A DNA stretch of 58,052 nt from Prevotellaceae bacterium UBA6417 (GCA_002439755.1 DJPH01000042.1:1-58052), one strand, 5' to 3'; positions 43,282-54,055 are shown, numbered from the stretch's first letter. Notes: generated from the sequence alone by a model not told the origin. A program made the numbers and translations.

Positions 43282-45582
43282 ATGAAAATCAGGAGTGTTG
43301 CAATCTTTACTTTTTGTGTGATGCAAACGGGCACGGCAGTGCTTGCTTCGCGTGGCAACGAATCGAAAATCAAAATGTCGGAAGAGGCATTTATCACCGG
43401 TCTGATGGACAGGATGACGCTTGACGAGAAGATAGGCCAGCTTGTTCTTCCCGATGGTCACGGGATGACAACCGGCATTTCGGAACAGACAGACCTTTAT
43501 GGTGACATTAAAAAAGGGCTGGTTGGCTCTGTCCTTAATGTAAGCGACCCTAAGGCCATCCGTGCTCTTCAGAAGGCGGCGGTCAACGAGTCGCGGCTCA
43601 AGATTCCCCTGCTTGTAGGTCTCGATGTTGTTCATGGCTTCCGCACGATATTCCCGATTCCTCTTGCGCAGTCGTGCTCCTGGGACACTGTGCTGGTGCG
43701 CAAGGCTGCCCGTGTGGCGGCCATTGAGGCTTCGGCCTATGGCATCAACTGGACCTATTCGCCTATGGTCGATGTGGCTCATGACGCACGTTGGGGCCGA
43801 ATTGCCGAGGGCAACGGCGAAGACCCGTTTTTGAGTGCGTGCATAGCCGGGGCGTTGGTGCAAGGCTATCAGGAGAATATGAAGAAGAACACCAACATTG
43901 CGGCCTGCCTGAAGCATTATGCGCTGTATGGAGCCGTAGAGTCCGGACTTGACTATAACTTTGTTGACATGAGCCGCATCAGGATGTTCAACGAATACAT
44001 GCTTCCCTATCAGGCTGCCGTTGAGGCAGGAGTGATGAGCGTTATGTCATCGTTCAACGTGATAGACTACATGCCTGCATCCGGCAATAAGTGGCTTATG
44101 GATGATGTGTTGCGCAAGAAGTGGGGCTTCAAGGGCTTTACAGTGACCGACTATAACGGAATTGCCGAGATGACATCCCACGGGGTGGGGCCTCAGGAGC
44201 GTTGCACCGAGCTTGCCGCCAATGCGGGCATAGACATTGACATGTGTTCGCAAGCCTATCTCAAATACTTGCGCAAGCTGGTGGAAAGCGGCAGAATAAG
44301 CGAAGAAACCATCAACGCCATGTGTCGCCGTGTGCTTGAAGCGAAGTGGAAACTCGGCCTTTTCGAGGATGCAAACCGCGGACATTCGGAGAAAGAAGTC
44401 ACTACAGCCGTGCGCAAGAAAGAGTATATCGACATTGCCCGTCAGCTGGCAGGCGAAAGCATGGTGCTGCTCAAGAACGATGGCCAGGTGCTGCCGCTGA
44501 AGAAGCAGGGCAGGATTGCCGTGATAGGCCCGTTGGCAAAATCGGGGCGCAACCTTTACGGCTGTTGGACCGGCCCCGGGGCTTCGCAGCCCAATCTTGG
44601 CATTTATGATGCCGTCAAAGAGGCTGTCGGCAGCAAGGCCGATGTAGTCTATGCACGTGGCAGCAATGTGTTTTCAAACCCTGACTATGAGGCCGCCGGA
44701 CAAATTGGCAACTATGAAGTGGGGCGCGATGCACGGCCTGCCGAAGAGATGATAAAGGAGGCCGTTGCCACGGCAGGCAGCAGCGATGTGGTGATTGCCG
44801 CGCTTGGCGAGCTGTCGGATATGACAGGTGAAAGCCAGAGCCGTGCAGATCTTGAAATGCCTGACGTGCAGCGTGACCTGCTGAAAGCCCTCTTGAAGAC
44901 CGGAAAGCCTGTTGTCTTGCTTTACATTACGGGGCGTCCCGTAGCCATGCGTTGGGAGAAGGACAATGTGCCCGTTATACTTCAGACATGGTTTGGTGGC
45001 ACCGAAGCAGCCCATGCCATTGCCGATGTTGTCTTCGGTGACAGAAACCCGAGCGGAAAACTCACGACAACATTCCCACAGGTCACCGGACAGCTGCCGT
45101 TCACCTATTCGCGTTACAGAGGCGGGCGTCCTGTAGACCCCAATGCCAAATTCATTAAATATGCCCAGAACTATATGGATGTGACCATGGCTCCCGCATA
45201 TCCTTTCGGTTATGGAATGAGCTATACCACCTATAAATATGGCAAACTCTCGCTGAGCAGTGCAACGATGCGAAGTGGAGATAAGGTAAAAGCCTCGCTC
45301 GTGGTTACCAATACGGGCAATCGGGCCGGCGATGAAGTGGTGCAGCTTTATATACACGACAAGGCAGCATCCATCATCCGTCCCGTGAAGGAGCTGAAGG
45401 GCTTCAGGCGCATTCACCTTGAAGCAGGTGAGAGCAAAACCGTAGAGTTTGAGATAAACGAGGAGATGCTCAAGTTCTATAATGCAGATCTTCAATTTGT
45501 AAGCGAACCGGGAGACTTTGACATCATGGTAGGTCCCAACAGCAGTGACCTACAGACTTTGCAGCTTACACTGAATGCTTAA
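43282..45582 (+). CDS. Secreted glycoside hydrolase family 3 (BglX-like beta-glucosidase)
   Basis: Exported enzyme of 766 residues (signal peptide about 1-22). It has the GH3 N-terminal barrel with MTLDEKIGQL, LLVGLDVVHGF, KHY (211-213) and the nucleophile Asp290 in VTDYNG; the alpha/beta sandwich domain with GESQSRADL (likely acid/base Glu517); and a C-terminal fibronectin-III-like domain. The architecture is that of periplasmic BglX, which cleaves terminal beta-glucose from oligosaccharides. It is divergent from the GH2 gene and shares the 185-nt intergenic region; the two probably act on the same glycan breakdown products. Confidence 0.92.
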   Translation: MKIRSVAIFTFCVMQTGTAVLASRGNESKIKMSEEAFITGLMDRMTLDEKIGQLVLPDGHGMTTGISEQTDLYGDIKKGLVGSVLNVSDPKAIRALQKAAVNESRLKIPLLVGLDVVHGFRTIFPIPLAQSCSWDTVLVRKAARVAAIEASAYGINWTYSPMVDVAHDARWGRIAEGNGEDPFLSACIAGALVQGYQENMKKNTNIAACLKHYALYGAVESGLDYNFVDMSRIRMFNEYMLPYQAAVEAGVMSVMSSFNVIDYMPASGNKWLMDDVLRKKWGFKGFTVTDYNGIAEMTSHGVGPQERCTELAANAGIDIDMCSQAYLKYLRKLVESGRISEETINAMCRRVLEAKWKLGLFEDANRGHSEKEVTTAVRKKEYIDIARQLAGESMVLLKNDGQVLPLKKQGRIAVIGPLAKSGRNLYGCWTGPGASQPNLGIYDAVKEAVGSKADVVYARGSNVFSNPDYEAAGQIGNYEVGRDARPAEEMIKEAVATAGSSDVVIAALGELSDMTGESQSRADLEMPDVQRDLLKALLKTGKPVVLLYITGRPVAMRWEKDNVPVILQTWFGGTEAAHAIADVVFGDRNPSGKLTTTFPQVTGQLPFTYSRYRGGRPVDPNAKFIKYAQNYMDVTMAPAYPFGYGMSYTTYKYGKLSLSSATMRSGDKVKASLVVTNTGNRAGDEVVQLYIHDKAASIIRPVKELKGFRRIHLEAGESKTVEFEINEEMLKFYNADLQFVSEPGDFDIMVGPNSSDLQTLQLTLNA

Positions 45583-45629
45583 ACCGGTTTCTGCCGCAGG
45601 CAATGGTGCAGGGTCTTGCAGTGTGGGTT

Positions 45630-45787
45630 GCGATGTGTATGGATTGCATGCGCGATGTGTACAGATCGCAGGGTGCAATGTGCCGCATTGTAGGGTGCGA
45701 TGTGTACAGATCGTAATATGCGATGTGTACAGATCGCAGGGTGCAATGTGCCGCATTGTAAGGTGCGATGTGTACAGACTGTGAGGT
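45630..45787. repeat. Tandem 22-23 nt palindromic repeat, 7 units, with 68-nt duplication
   Basis: Seven units of 22-23 nt start at 45630, 45652, 45675, 45697, 45720, 45743 and 45765. Two types alternate: GCGATGTGTACAGATCGC... and GCAATGTGCCGCATTGT.... The 68-nt block 45652-45719 is repeated at 45720-45787 with a few differences confined to its end. Most units are imperfect inverted repeats (GCGAT/ATCGC, CAATG/CATTG), so each can fold as a small hairpin, and the changes between types keep the pairing. Not a CRISPR: no unique spacers separate the units. Confidence 0.85.
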
Positions 45788-45841
45788 GTGATGAGTATGC
45801 CTGATTTCTATGGAGCGAAAATCTGTGAGTTATAAGACAGA

Positions 45842-45875
45842 AAGAGGGAGAAAGGCTTCAGCCTTTCTCCCTCTT
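45842..45875. terminator. Strong hairpin between convergent GH3 and rpoC genes
   Basis: AAGAGGGAGAAAGGCT and AGCCTTTCTCCCTCTT form a stem of about 15 bp with a TTCA loop, 20 nt after the end of rpoC on the minus strand. T-runs are short on both sides, so it is a plausible but not canonical bidirectional terminator. Confidence 0.65.
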
Positions 45876-45895
45876 GTCATTTCAGAGCAATCTGC

Positions 45896-48800
45896 CTAAA
45901 GTGATTCAGGCATATTTCCGTTGTCTATGTCTTTGTCGCATTCTTCCTTGCTTCCTACAATCAGGTTCCGGAACATGGACAGACCGGTTCCTGCAGGAAT
46001 CAAATGTCCGCAGATGACATTTTCTTTCATTCCCTCAAGGTGATCTACGCGGCCTCGGATGGCAGCTTCGTTGAGCACCTTGGTGGTTTCCTGGAATGAT
46101 GCGGCCGACATGAAACTTGATGTTTGCAGGGCTGCACGTGTGATACCCTGCAGTATCTGGTTGGATGTGGCGGGAACGGCATCTCTCACCTGCACCGTCT
46201 TCAGGTCACGGCGTTTGAGCGAAGAGTTCTCATCGCGGAGTTTGTGGGCTGTAACAATCATACCTACCTTCATGAAGTCGCTGTCGCCGGCATCGGTAAC
46301 AACCTTCTTGCCCCAGATGCGGTCGTTTTCATCTGCAAACTCTATCTTGTCGACGATTTCTTCTTCAAGGAAATTGGTGTCGCCCGGGTCAACTATGCGC
46401 ACTTTACGCATCATTTGTCTCACAATGACCTCGAAGTGCTTGTCGTTGATCTTAACTCCTTGCAGACGATAAACGTCCTGAATTTCGTTGACGATATATT
46501 CTTGTACTGCGGTGGGACCTTTGATGGCAAGGATATCGGCCGGTGTGATTGAACCGTCCGACAGCGGGGTGCCGGCACGCACAAAGTCGTTTTCCTGAAC
46601 CAAAATCTGTGACGACAGGGGTACGAGGTATTTGCGAATGTCACCCACTTTCGACGTAACGATGATTTCACGGTTGCCACGTTTGATGTTGCCCATCGAG
46701 ATTTCACCGTCAATTTCAGAGACAATCGAAGGATTGGACGGGTTGCGCGCTTCAAACAATTCGGTAACACGTGGCAGACCACCGGTGATGTCGCCGGCTT
46801 TACCTACGGCACGTGGTATCTTGACAATTACGTCACCGGCCTTGAGAACCTGGCCGTCTGTGACGGTGATGTGGCCGCCAATGGGGAAGTTGTATGTACG
46901 CAACGTTGTTCCTTTGTCGTCGACAATGTGTACCATAGGTACCTTAGAGCGCTCCTTTGACTCGGTGACGATTATTTCGCGTAAGCCAGTTGCTTCGTCC
47001 TGTTCTACACGGCAGGTAACACCTTCTTTAACGTTTTCAAACTTGGCTGTGCCGGAAAACTCTGTAACGATGACGGCATTGAACGGGTCCCACTTGGCAA
47101 TGATTGTTCCCGGTTCGACAATATCATCGTCGTGAACAAAGAGCTGCGAACCATAAGGCACGTTCTGTGTAGAGAGCGTAATGCCTGTGTTTTCATCCAC
47201 TTGCCTTACTTCGGCCAGACGACCTACAACCACCAGACCTGACGTGCCGTCGTTGTTGATGACGTCAACCGTACGCAACTCGTCAAATTCCACCCGTGCC
47301 TTGTGGCGTGCGGTTATGGTAGCGTTGGCCTCGGCATTACCGGCTACACCTCCGGCATGGAATGTTCGCAGGGTGAGCTGTGTACCGGGTTCACCGATGG
47401 ACTGTGCGGCAATGACTCCCACTGCCTCGCCTATCTGAACCATTTTACTGGTGGCAAGGTTGCGGCCATAGCACTTGACGCATACGCCATGTTTGCTTTC
47501 GCAAGTGAGCACAGAACGGATTTCGACTGTTTCTATTGGTGAAGCCTCGATTTCTGCAACGATGGGCTCGGTGATCTCTTCACCGGCGGCAACGATAAGC
47601 CTGCCTGTCGTCGGGTCTACTATGTCGTGAACGGAAACACGTCCTAAGATGCGCTCGCCTAAAGAGTTGATGACTTCTTCACCATCTTTCAGTGCAGAGC
47701 ATTCCAGGCCGCGTAGCGTTCCGCAGTCTTCTTCGGTGATGATGACATCATGGGCTACGTCAACCAGACGACGGGTAAGGTAACCTGCGTCTGCCGTCTT
47801 GAGGGCTGTGTCGGCCAAACCTTTGCGGGCTCCGTGTGTGGAGATAAAGTATTCCAACACTGACATTCCTTCCTTGAAGTTGGAGAGAATAGGGTTTTCG
47901 ATGATCTGTGCCCCTTCGGCACCTGCTTTTTGGGGCTTTGCCATCAAGCCTCTCATACCTGCCAACTGTGCAATCTGGTCGGCAGAACCGCGGGCTCCCG
48001 AATCGAGCATCATGAATACCGAGTTGAAACCCTGGTCTGCCTCGGTCATCTGCTTCATCAGTGTTCTCTTCAACTTGGCATTGGCATGTGTCCATGTGTC
48101 GATAACCTGGTTGTAGCGCTCGTTGTCGGTGATGAATCCCATATTGTAGTTGGCAGTAATCTCTTCAATCTCCTTGTTCCCCTCTTGAACAATTTCCTGC
48201 TTTTCTGCCGGGATGATAATATCGTCAAGGTTAAATGACAAACCTCCTAAGTAGGCCATCTTATAGCCAAGATTCTTGATACCGTCGAGGAACTTGCATG
48301 CACGCGCCATACCTACGGTCTTGATGACTTTGGCAATGATGTCGCGAAGCGACTTCTTGGAGATGACTTCATTGACATATCCAACTTCAACAGGAATAAT
48401 CTCGTTGACGATGATGCGGCCTACCGAGGTCTCGACCAGCGTTTTTTCAAGCTTGCCTTCCTCGTTGATGTCGTCTACTACCACTTTGACGATGGCATGC
48501 ACGTTGACACGCTTTTCGTTATAGGCAATGATGGCCTCTTCGGGACCGTAGAAAATGAGTCCCTCACCTTTTGCTCCCGGACGCAGTTTCGTGATATAGT
48601 AGAGTCCCAATACCATATCCTGTGAAGGTACGGTAATAGGCGCTCCGTTTGCCGGATTCAGGATGTTGTGGCTCTGAAGCATCAAAGTCTGGGCTTCGAG
48701 TACGGCATCATTGCTCAAAGGAAGGTGTACGGCCATCTGGTCTCCGTCGAAGTCGGCATTGAAAGCCGTACAGGCCAATGGGTGCAGCTGGATAGCCATA

Positions 48801-50185
48801 CCTTCGATCATCTTGGGCTGGAATGCCTGGATGCCAAGTCTGTGAAGTGTCGGGGCGCGGTTGAGCAACACCGGATGTCCACGCATTACATATTCCAGAA
48901 TGTCCCAAATCACAGGGTCTTTCCTGTCAATGATACGTTTGGCACTCTTAACTGTCTTTACAATTCCGCGCTCTATCAGTCGACGAATGATGAATGGCTT
49001 GTAGAGCTCGGCTGCCATAAGCTTGGGAAGGCCGCACTCTCCCATGTTCAGCTCGGGGCCGACAACAATAACGGAACGGGCTGAATAGTCGACACGCTTA
49101 CCTAACAGGTTCTGACGGAAGCGGCCTTGCTTTCCCTTCAGTGAATCGGAAAGAGATTTCAAGGGTCGGTTGGAATCGGAACGTACCGAAGCACTCTTGC
49201 GCGAATTGTCAAGAAGACTGTCGACAGCTTCTTGAAGCATACGCTTCTCGTTGCGCAGAATGACTTCGGGTGCCTTAATCTCCAACAGACGTTTAAGACG
49301 ATTGTTCCTGATAAGAACTCTTCTGTAGAGATCGTTCAAGTCGGAAGTGGCAAAGCGGCCACCGTCTAATGGAACCAAGGGACGCAAGTCTGCCGGTATG
49401 ACAGGCAGTATTTTCAGTATCATCCATTCCGGACGGTTCCTGCCGCGGCTGGAGCGGAAAGCCTCAACAACCTGAAGGCGTTTCAAGGCTTCTGACCTGC
49501 GCTGCTGTGAAGTGTCAGTGTTTGCACGATTGCGCAGTTCATACGACAAGCTGTCTAAATCAATGTTGCAAAGCAGGTCATAAACAGCTTCGGCACCCAT
49601 TTTGGCTATGAACTTCTGAGGATCGCTGTCTTCAAGGTATTGGTTCTCTTTTGGCAATTGATCCACGATGGACATGTATTCATCTTCTGTCAAAAGATCA
49701 AATTTGTGGATTTCGTTGCCTTCCAATACCTCTTTGCCGGCAAGGCAACCTTCTTGTATTACGACGTAGCGTTCATAATAAATGATTGCATCGAGCTTTT
49801 TTGTGGGAAGCCCTAAAAGATAGCCGATTTTGTTTGGCAAAGTGCGGAAATACCAAATGTGAGCTACAGGGACAACCAGCTGGATGTGGCCACAACGTTC
49901 ACGGCGTACTTTCTTTTCTGTAACTTCAACACCGCAGCGGTCGCAAACTATGCCTTTGTATCTGATGCGCTTGTACTTTCCACAATAGCATTCATAATCT
50001 TTGGTGGGACCGAAAATCCTTTCGCAAAACAATCCGTCGCGTTCTGGCTTATAGGTACGGTAGTTGATGGTTTCTGGTTTCAATACTTCGCCATACGAGT
50101 TCTCAAGGATTTCTTCGGGAGAAGCTAATCCTATGGTGATTTTCGTAAACGAACTCTTTATCTTTGATTCTTTTTTAAATGCCAT
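45896..50185 (-). CDS. rpoC: DNA-directed RNA polymerase subunit beta'
   Basis: Catalytic subunit of RNA polymerase, 1429 residues, full length. The N-terminal zinc ribbon is CYCGKYKRIRYKGIVCDRCG, the catalytic Mg2+ motif is NADFDGDQMAVH near residue 475, and the second zinc site has CESKHGVCVKCYGRNL. The bridge/trigger region QLAGMRGLMAKP is present. It lies 28 nt after rpoB and is the last gene of the rplKAJL-rpoBC block. The start MAFKKESKIKSSF is typical of Bacteroidetes. Confidence 0.98.
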   Translation of the reverse strand: MAFKKESKIKSSFTKITIGLASPEEILENSYGEVLKPETINYRTYKPERDGLFCERIFGPTKDYECYCGKYKRIRYKGIVCDRCGVEVTEKKVRRERCGHIQLVVPVAHIWYFRTLPNKIGYLLGLPTKKLDAIIYYERYVVIQEGCLAGKEVLEGNEIHKFDLLTEDEYMSIVDQLPKENQYLEDSDPQKFIAKMGAEAVYDLLCNIDLDSLSYELRNRANTDTSQQRRSEALKRLQVVEAFRSSRGRNRPEWMILKILPVIPADLRPLVPLDGGRFATSDLNDLYRRVLIRNNRLKRLLEIKAPEVILRNEKRMLQEAVDSLLDNSRKSASVRSDSNRPLKSLSDSLKGKQGRFRQNLLGKRVDYSARSVIVVGPELNMGECGLPKLMAAELYKPFIIRRLIERGIVKTVKSAKRIIDRKDPVIWDILEYVMRGHPVLLNRAPTLHRLGIQAFQPKMIEGMAIQLHPLACTAFNADFDGDQMAVHLPLSNDAVLEAQTLMLQSHNILNPANGAPITVPSQDMVLGLYYITKLRPGAKGEGLIFYGPEEAIIAYNEKRVNVHAIVKVVVDDINEEGKLEKTLVETSVGRIIVNEIIPVEVGYVNEVISKKSLRDIIAKVIKTVGMARACKFLDGIKNLGYKMAYLGGLSFNLDDIIIPAEKQEIVQEGNKEIEEITANYNMGFITDNERYNQVIDTWTHANAKLKRTLMKQMTEADQGFNSVFMMLDSGARGSADQIAQLAGMRGLMAKPQKAGAEGAQIIENPILSNFKEGMSVLEYFISTHGARKGLADTALKTADAGYLTRRLVDVAHDVIITEEDCGTLRGLECSALKDGEEVINSLGERILGRVSVHDIVDPTTGRLIVAAGEEITEPIVAEIEASPIETVEIRSVLTCESKHGVCVKCYGRNLATSKMVQIGEAVGVIAAQSIGEPGTQLTLRTFHAGGVAGNAEANATITARHKARVEFDELRTVDVINNDGTSGLVVVGRLAEVRQVDENTGITLSTQNVPYGSQLFVHDDDIVEPGTIIAKWDPFNAVIVTEFSGTAKFENVKEGVTCRVEQDEATGLREIIVTESKERSKVPMVHIVDDKGTTLRTYNFPIGGHITVTDGQVLKAGDVIVKIPRAVGKAGDITGGLPRVTELFEARNPSNPSIVSEIDGEISMGNIKRGNREIIVTSKVGDIRKYLVPLSSQILVQENDFVRAGTPLSDGSITPADILAIKGPTAVQEYIVNEIQDVYRLQGVKINDKHFEVIVRQMMRKVRIVDPGDTNFLEEEIVDKIEFADENDRIWGKKVVTDAGDSDFMKVGMIVTAHKLRDENSSLKRRDLKTVQVRDAVPATSNQILQGITRAALQTSSFMSAASFQETTKVLNEAAIRGRVDHLEGMKENVICGHLIPAGTGLSMFRNLIVGSKEECDKDIDNGNMPESL

Positions 50186-50213
50186 GATTATATTATATGT
50201 AAAGAGTTTCTCA

Positions 50214-53200
50214 TTAATCCAATGTGATACTTAAACCTAAGCCACGCAGTTCATGCAGTAACACGTTGAGCGATTCGGGAATGCCCGGTACAGGCAGAGG
50301 ATCACCCTTGACAATTGCTTCATAGGCTTTTGCACGTCCGACGACATCGTCCGATTTGATAGTAAGCATCTCTTGCAATACATGTGATGCACCAAAGGCT
50401 TCAATGGCCCAGACTTCCATTTCTCCAAAACGCTGGCCTCCGAACTGTGCCTTACCGCCAAGGGGTTGCTGCGTAATCAGTGAGTATGGGCCGATAGAGC
50501 GTGCGTGCATCTTGTCTTCTACCATGTGCCCTAATTTTAGCATGTAAGTTACACCTACAGTCGCTTTTTGGTCAAACGGTTCGCCCGTTTCACCATCGTA
50601 AAGCTGCGTTGAACCTAAATGAGGCAGTCCGGCCTTATTGGTCCAGGTTTCCAAGTCCTTTAGTGTTGCACCATCAAAAATAGGGGTAGCGAATTTCATG
50701 TCAAGCTTGCGGCCTGCATAACCAAGTACAGCTTCAAAAATCTGTCCCAAGTTCATACGTGAAGGAACGCCTAACGGGTTCAACACAATGTCGACAGGAG
50801 TCCCGTCTTCCAAGAATGGCATATCTTCTTGACGGACGATTTTTGATACGATGCCCTTATTGCCATGACGACCGGCCATCTTATCTCCGACACCGATTTT
50901 ACGTTTCTTCGCAACATAGACTTTTGCCATTTGTATAACACCCGAAGGAAGCTCATCGCCAATCGTGATGGCAAAGTTCTGACGTTTTAATTCCGCATCG
51001 TAGATGTTGTATTTTTTCAGGTAGTTAAGAATAACCTGTTGAATCAAATCATTCTTGTGTGAATCAGTGGTCCACTTGCTTAGCTGCAAAGATGAGAAGT
51101 CAACATTATTGAGAATGGAGTGGGAGAATGTGACTCCTTTGGGAATTGTTATTTCGCCCAAGTTGTTCTTGACCCCTTGTGAAGGCTTGTCTTTTGTTAA
51201 AATGAGCAGCTTGCCAATCAATTCTTCCTTGAGTTTTGCTACTTTTTCATTGAACTCCTCCTGAACTTCTTGTAATTTTATCTTATCCTCAGCGCGGCTC
51301 GAACGTGTTTTTATGGCCTTTTTAAACAGGCACTTATCAACGACAACACCTGATAGTGAAGGTGTTGCTTTTAATGAAGCATCTTTGACATCACCTGCAC
51401 GGTCACCAAAAATAGCACGCAACAATTTTTCTTCCGGTGATGGGTCGCTTTCACCTTTCGGCGTAATTTTGCCTATCAGGATGTCACCTGGCTCGACACG
51501 TACACCAATGCGGACAATACCGTTTTCATCCAAGTTCTTAGTTGCATCTTCGCTGACATTGGGAATGTCACTGGTAAGTTCTTCAACACCTCGTTTGGTC
51601 TCGCGGACAGCTAATGAAAACTCATCAACGTGAACTGATGTGAGAATGTCTTCACGCACCATGCGCTCATTCAGGACAATTGCATCCTCGTAGTTATATC
51701 CTTTCCATGGCATGTATGCAACAAGCAGATTCCTTCCCAAGGCAAGCTCGCCGTTGGCTGTGGCATAGCCTTCTGTCAGAATATCATTCTTTTGAACACG
51801 CTGGCCTTTTTCGCAAATAGGCCGCAAGTCGATTGTCATGCTTTGGTTGGTACGTCTGAACTTGGGCAAGTGATATTCTTTGACAGAACTGTCAAAGTTT
51901 ACGAACTCTTCGTCTTTGGTCCGGTCATATTTGATGACGATTTTAGACGCGTCAACATATTCAATGACACCATCGCCTTCAGCTACAACCATAGTGCGGG
52001 AGTCTTCGCAGACTTGCCTTTCAATGCCGGTTCCAACAATGGGCACTTCACAGGTAATCAAAGGAACAGCCTGACGCATCATGTTAGAACCCATCAATGC
52101 ACGGTGAGCATCGTCATGCTCCAAGAAGGGAATCAAAGCGGCTGCAATGGATGCAATCTGCTGTGGAGCAACGTCCATTAGTTCGACTTCGCTCGGGGCG
52201 ACAACGGGGTATTCTGCGTCTTGGCGGCATTTTACTTTATTCCTGATAAAGGTACCGTCATCATTTAATGGTGCATTTCCTTGTGCAATGATTTTATTTG
52301 TTTCCTCTTCAGCTGTAAGATAGACTACCTTTTTATTGTCGAGCTCGACTTTTGCATCTTTTACCGGGCGGTAAGGGGTTTCAATGAAACCAAGATCGTT
52401 GATTTTGGCGTATACGCAGAGAGATGAGATTAGGCCGATGTTCGGTCCTTCGGGTGATTCGATTGGACATAAACGGCCGTAGTGAGTGTAGTGTACGTCG
52501 CGGACTTCGAATCCTGCACGTTCGCGGGTCAAGCCACCGGGACCTAATGCTGATAGTCTGCGTTTGTGTGTTACTTCAGCCAATGGATTGGTTTGATCCA
52601 TGAATTGAGACAGTGGATTGGCACCAAAGAACGAATTGATGACAGAAGAAACAGTTTTTGCATTTATCAAGTCTGTAGGTGAGAACACCTCGTTATCGCG
52701 TACATTCATCCTTTCACGAATGGTACGGCTCATTCTTACTAATCCTATCGAAAACTGATTGGCTAATTGCTCGCCGACATTGCGTACCCTTCTGTTGCTT
52801 AGGTGGTCGATGTCATCTACTTGTGCTTTCGAATTTACAAGTTGAATCAGGTACTTGATAATCTCAATGATATCTTCCTTGGTAAGGACGCAGACATCCA
52901 TTGGCGTTGAAAGCCCTAATTTCCTATTGATTCTGTAGCGGCCAACATCGCCTAAGTCATAGCGCCGTTCAGAAAAGAAAAGATTGTTGATTACTTCTCG
53001 TGCGCTGGCATCATCGGCAGGGTCTGCATTTCGTAACTGCCTGTATATGTAGAGGACTGCTTCCTTTTCCGAGTTACTCGGATCTTTCTGTAAGGTGTTG
53101 AATATAATGGAGTAGTCTGTTCCTACACCGTCTTCACGATGTAAAAGAATTTTCTTTTCTCCGCTGTCGATAATCTTTTGGATGCTTTCTTCGTCTAACT

Positions 53201-54026
53201 CTGTTTCACGATCCAGGATAACTTCATTTCGTTCTATTGAAACAACTTCGCCGGTATCCTCATCAACAAAGTCTTCGACCCAGCTTTTCAGAACCCTTGC
53301 AGCCAATTTCCTGCCAATCATTTTCTTCAGAGATGCTTTGGATACCTTGACTTCTTCTGCAAGTTTGAAGATTTCCAGGATATCTTTATCCGTTTCAAAA
53401 CCGATAGCTCTTAATAGTGTCGTAACAGGGAGTTTCTTCTTTCGGTCAATGTAGGCATACATGACATTATTGATATCCGTGGCAAATTCAATCCATGACC
53501 CCTTAAACGGAATAATTCTGGCTGAATATAGCTGTGTACCGTTTGCGTGTACACTTGAGCCAAAAAACACACCTGGTGAACGGTGCAATTGTGATACTAC
53601 AACTCGCTCAGCTCCGTTGATGATAAAAGTTCCACTATTTGTCATGTATGGAATTGGACCCAGGAATACATCTTGTATTTGAGTGGAGAAATCTTCATGG
53701 TCCGGATCAGTACAATATAATTTCAGCTTTGCTTTCAATGGAACACTGTATGTTAGCCCTTTGACTAAGCATTCTTCAACTGTATATCGTGGCGGATCTA
53801 TGTAATAGTCAAGGAACTCCAAAACAAAATTGTTGCGTGTATCTGTTATTGGGAAGTTCTCGCTGAATACTTTGTATAGTCCATCGTTTTTCCTCTTTTC
53901 CGGCGGAGTATCTAACTGGAAGAAATCGCGGAAAGATTTCAGTTGCACGTCCAGAAAGTCCGGATAGGGCATTGGATTCTTTATTGACGCGAAATTTTTT
54001 CTTTGGCTGTATTCAAATGAAGACAT
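50214..54026 (-). CDS. rpoB: DNA-directed RNA polymerase subunit beta
   Basis: RNA polymerase beta subunit of 1270 residues, the usual Bacteroidetes length. The rifampicin-binding region FFGANPLSQFMDQTNPLAEVTHKRRLSALGPGGL region is intact (no obvious resistance substitution at the His/Ser positions), and the C-terminal region has GQRFGEMEVWAIEAFGASHVLQEMLT. It begins 92 nt after rplL; the gap holds a hairpin with a T-run. Confidence 0.98.
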   Translation of the reverse strand: MSSFEYSQRKNFASIKNPMPYPDFLDVQLKSFRDFFQLDTPPEKRKNDGLYKVFSENFPITDTRNNFVLEFLDYYIDPPRYTVEECLVKGLTYSVPLKAKLKLYCTDPDHEDFSTQIQDVFLGPIPYMTNSGTFIINGAERVVVSQLHRSPGVFFGSSVHANGTQLYSARIIPFKGSWIEFATDINNVMYAYIDRKKKLPVTTLLRAIGFETDKDILEIFKLAEEVKVSKASLKKMIGRKLAARVLKSWVEDFVDEDTGEVVSIERNEVILDRETELDEESIQKIIDSGEKKILLHREDGVGTDYSIIFNTLQKDPSNSEKEAVLYIYRQLRNADPADDASAREVINNLFFSERRYDLGDVGRYRINRKLGLSTPMDVCVLTKEDIIEIIKYLIQLVNSKAQVDDIDHLSNRRVRNVGEQLANQFSIGLVRMSRTIRERMNVRDNEVFSPTDLINAKTVSSVINSFFGANPLSQFMDQTNPLAEVTHKRRLSALGPGGLTRERAGFEVRDVHYTHYGRLCPIESPEGPNIGLISSLCVYAKINDLGFIETPYRPVKDAKVELDNKKVVYLTAEEETNKIIAQGNAPLNDDGTFIRNKVKCRQDAEYPVVAPSEVELMDVAPQQIASIAAALIPFLEHDDAHRALMGSNMMRQAVPLITCEVPIVGTGIERQVCEDSRTMVVAEGDGVIEYVDASKIVIKYDRTKDEEFVNFDSSVKEYHLPKFRRTNQSMTIDLRPICEKGQRVQKNDILTEGYATANGELALGRNLLVAYMPWKGYNYEDAIVLNERMVREDILTSVHVDEFSLAVRETKRGVEELTSDIPNVSEDATKNLDENGIVRIGVRVEPGDILIGKITPKGESDPSPEEKLLRAIFGDRAGDVKDASLKATPSLSGVVVDKCLFKKAIKTRSSRAEDKIKLQEVQEEFNEKVAKLKEELIGKLLILTKDKPSQGVKNNLGEITIPKGVTFSHSILNNVDFSSLQLSKWTTDSHKNDLIQQVILNYLKKYNIYDAELKRQNFAITIGDELPSGVIQMAKVYVAKKRKIGVGDKMAGRHGNKGIVSKIVRQEDMPFLEDGTPVDIVLNPLGVPSRMNLGQIFEAVLGYAGRKLDMKFATPIFDGATLKDLETWTNKAGLPHLGSTQLYDGETGEPFDQKATVGVTYMLKLGHMVEDKMHARSIGPYSLITQQPLGGKAQFGGQRFGEMEVWAIEAFGASHVLQEMLTIKSDDVVGRAKAYEAIVKGDPLPVPGIPESLNVLLHELRGLGLSITLD

Positions 54027-54055
54027 TGTCGGTGTTTATATTAGCGTTGTTATAA

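Larger units (their letters stand above)
45583..45895. other. Intergenic region between GH3 and rpoC
   Basis: This 313-nt region between convergent genes contains a palindromic tandem repeat (45630-45787), degenerate repeat-like sequence before it (45600-45629), and a strong hairpin (45842-45875). No credible gene is present; the open frames on both strands merely follow the repeats. Confidence 0.7.

Noticed and set aside
45630..45787. CRISPR array
   Set aside because: Units are directly adjacent, with no unique spacers, and no cas genes are in the window.
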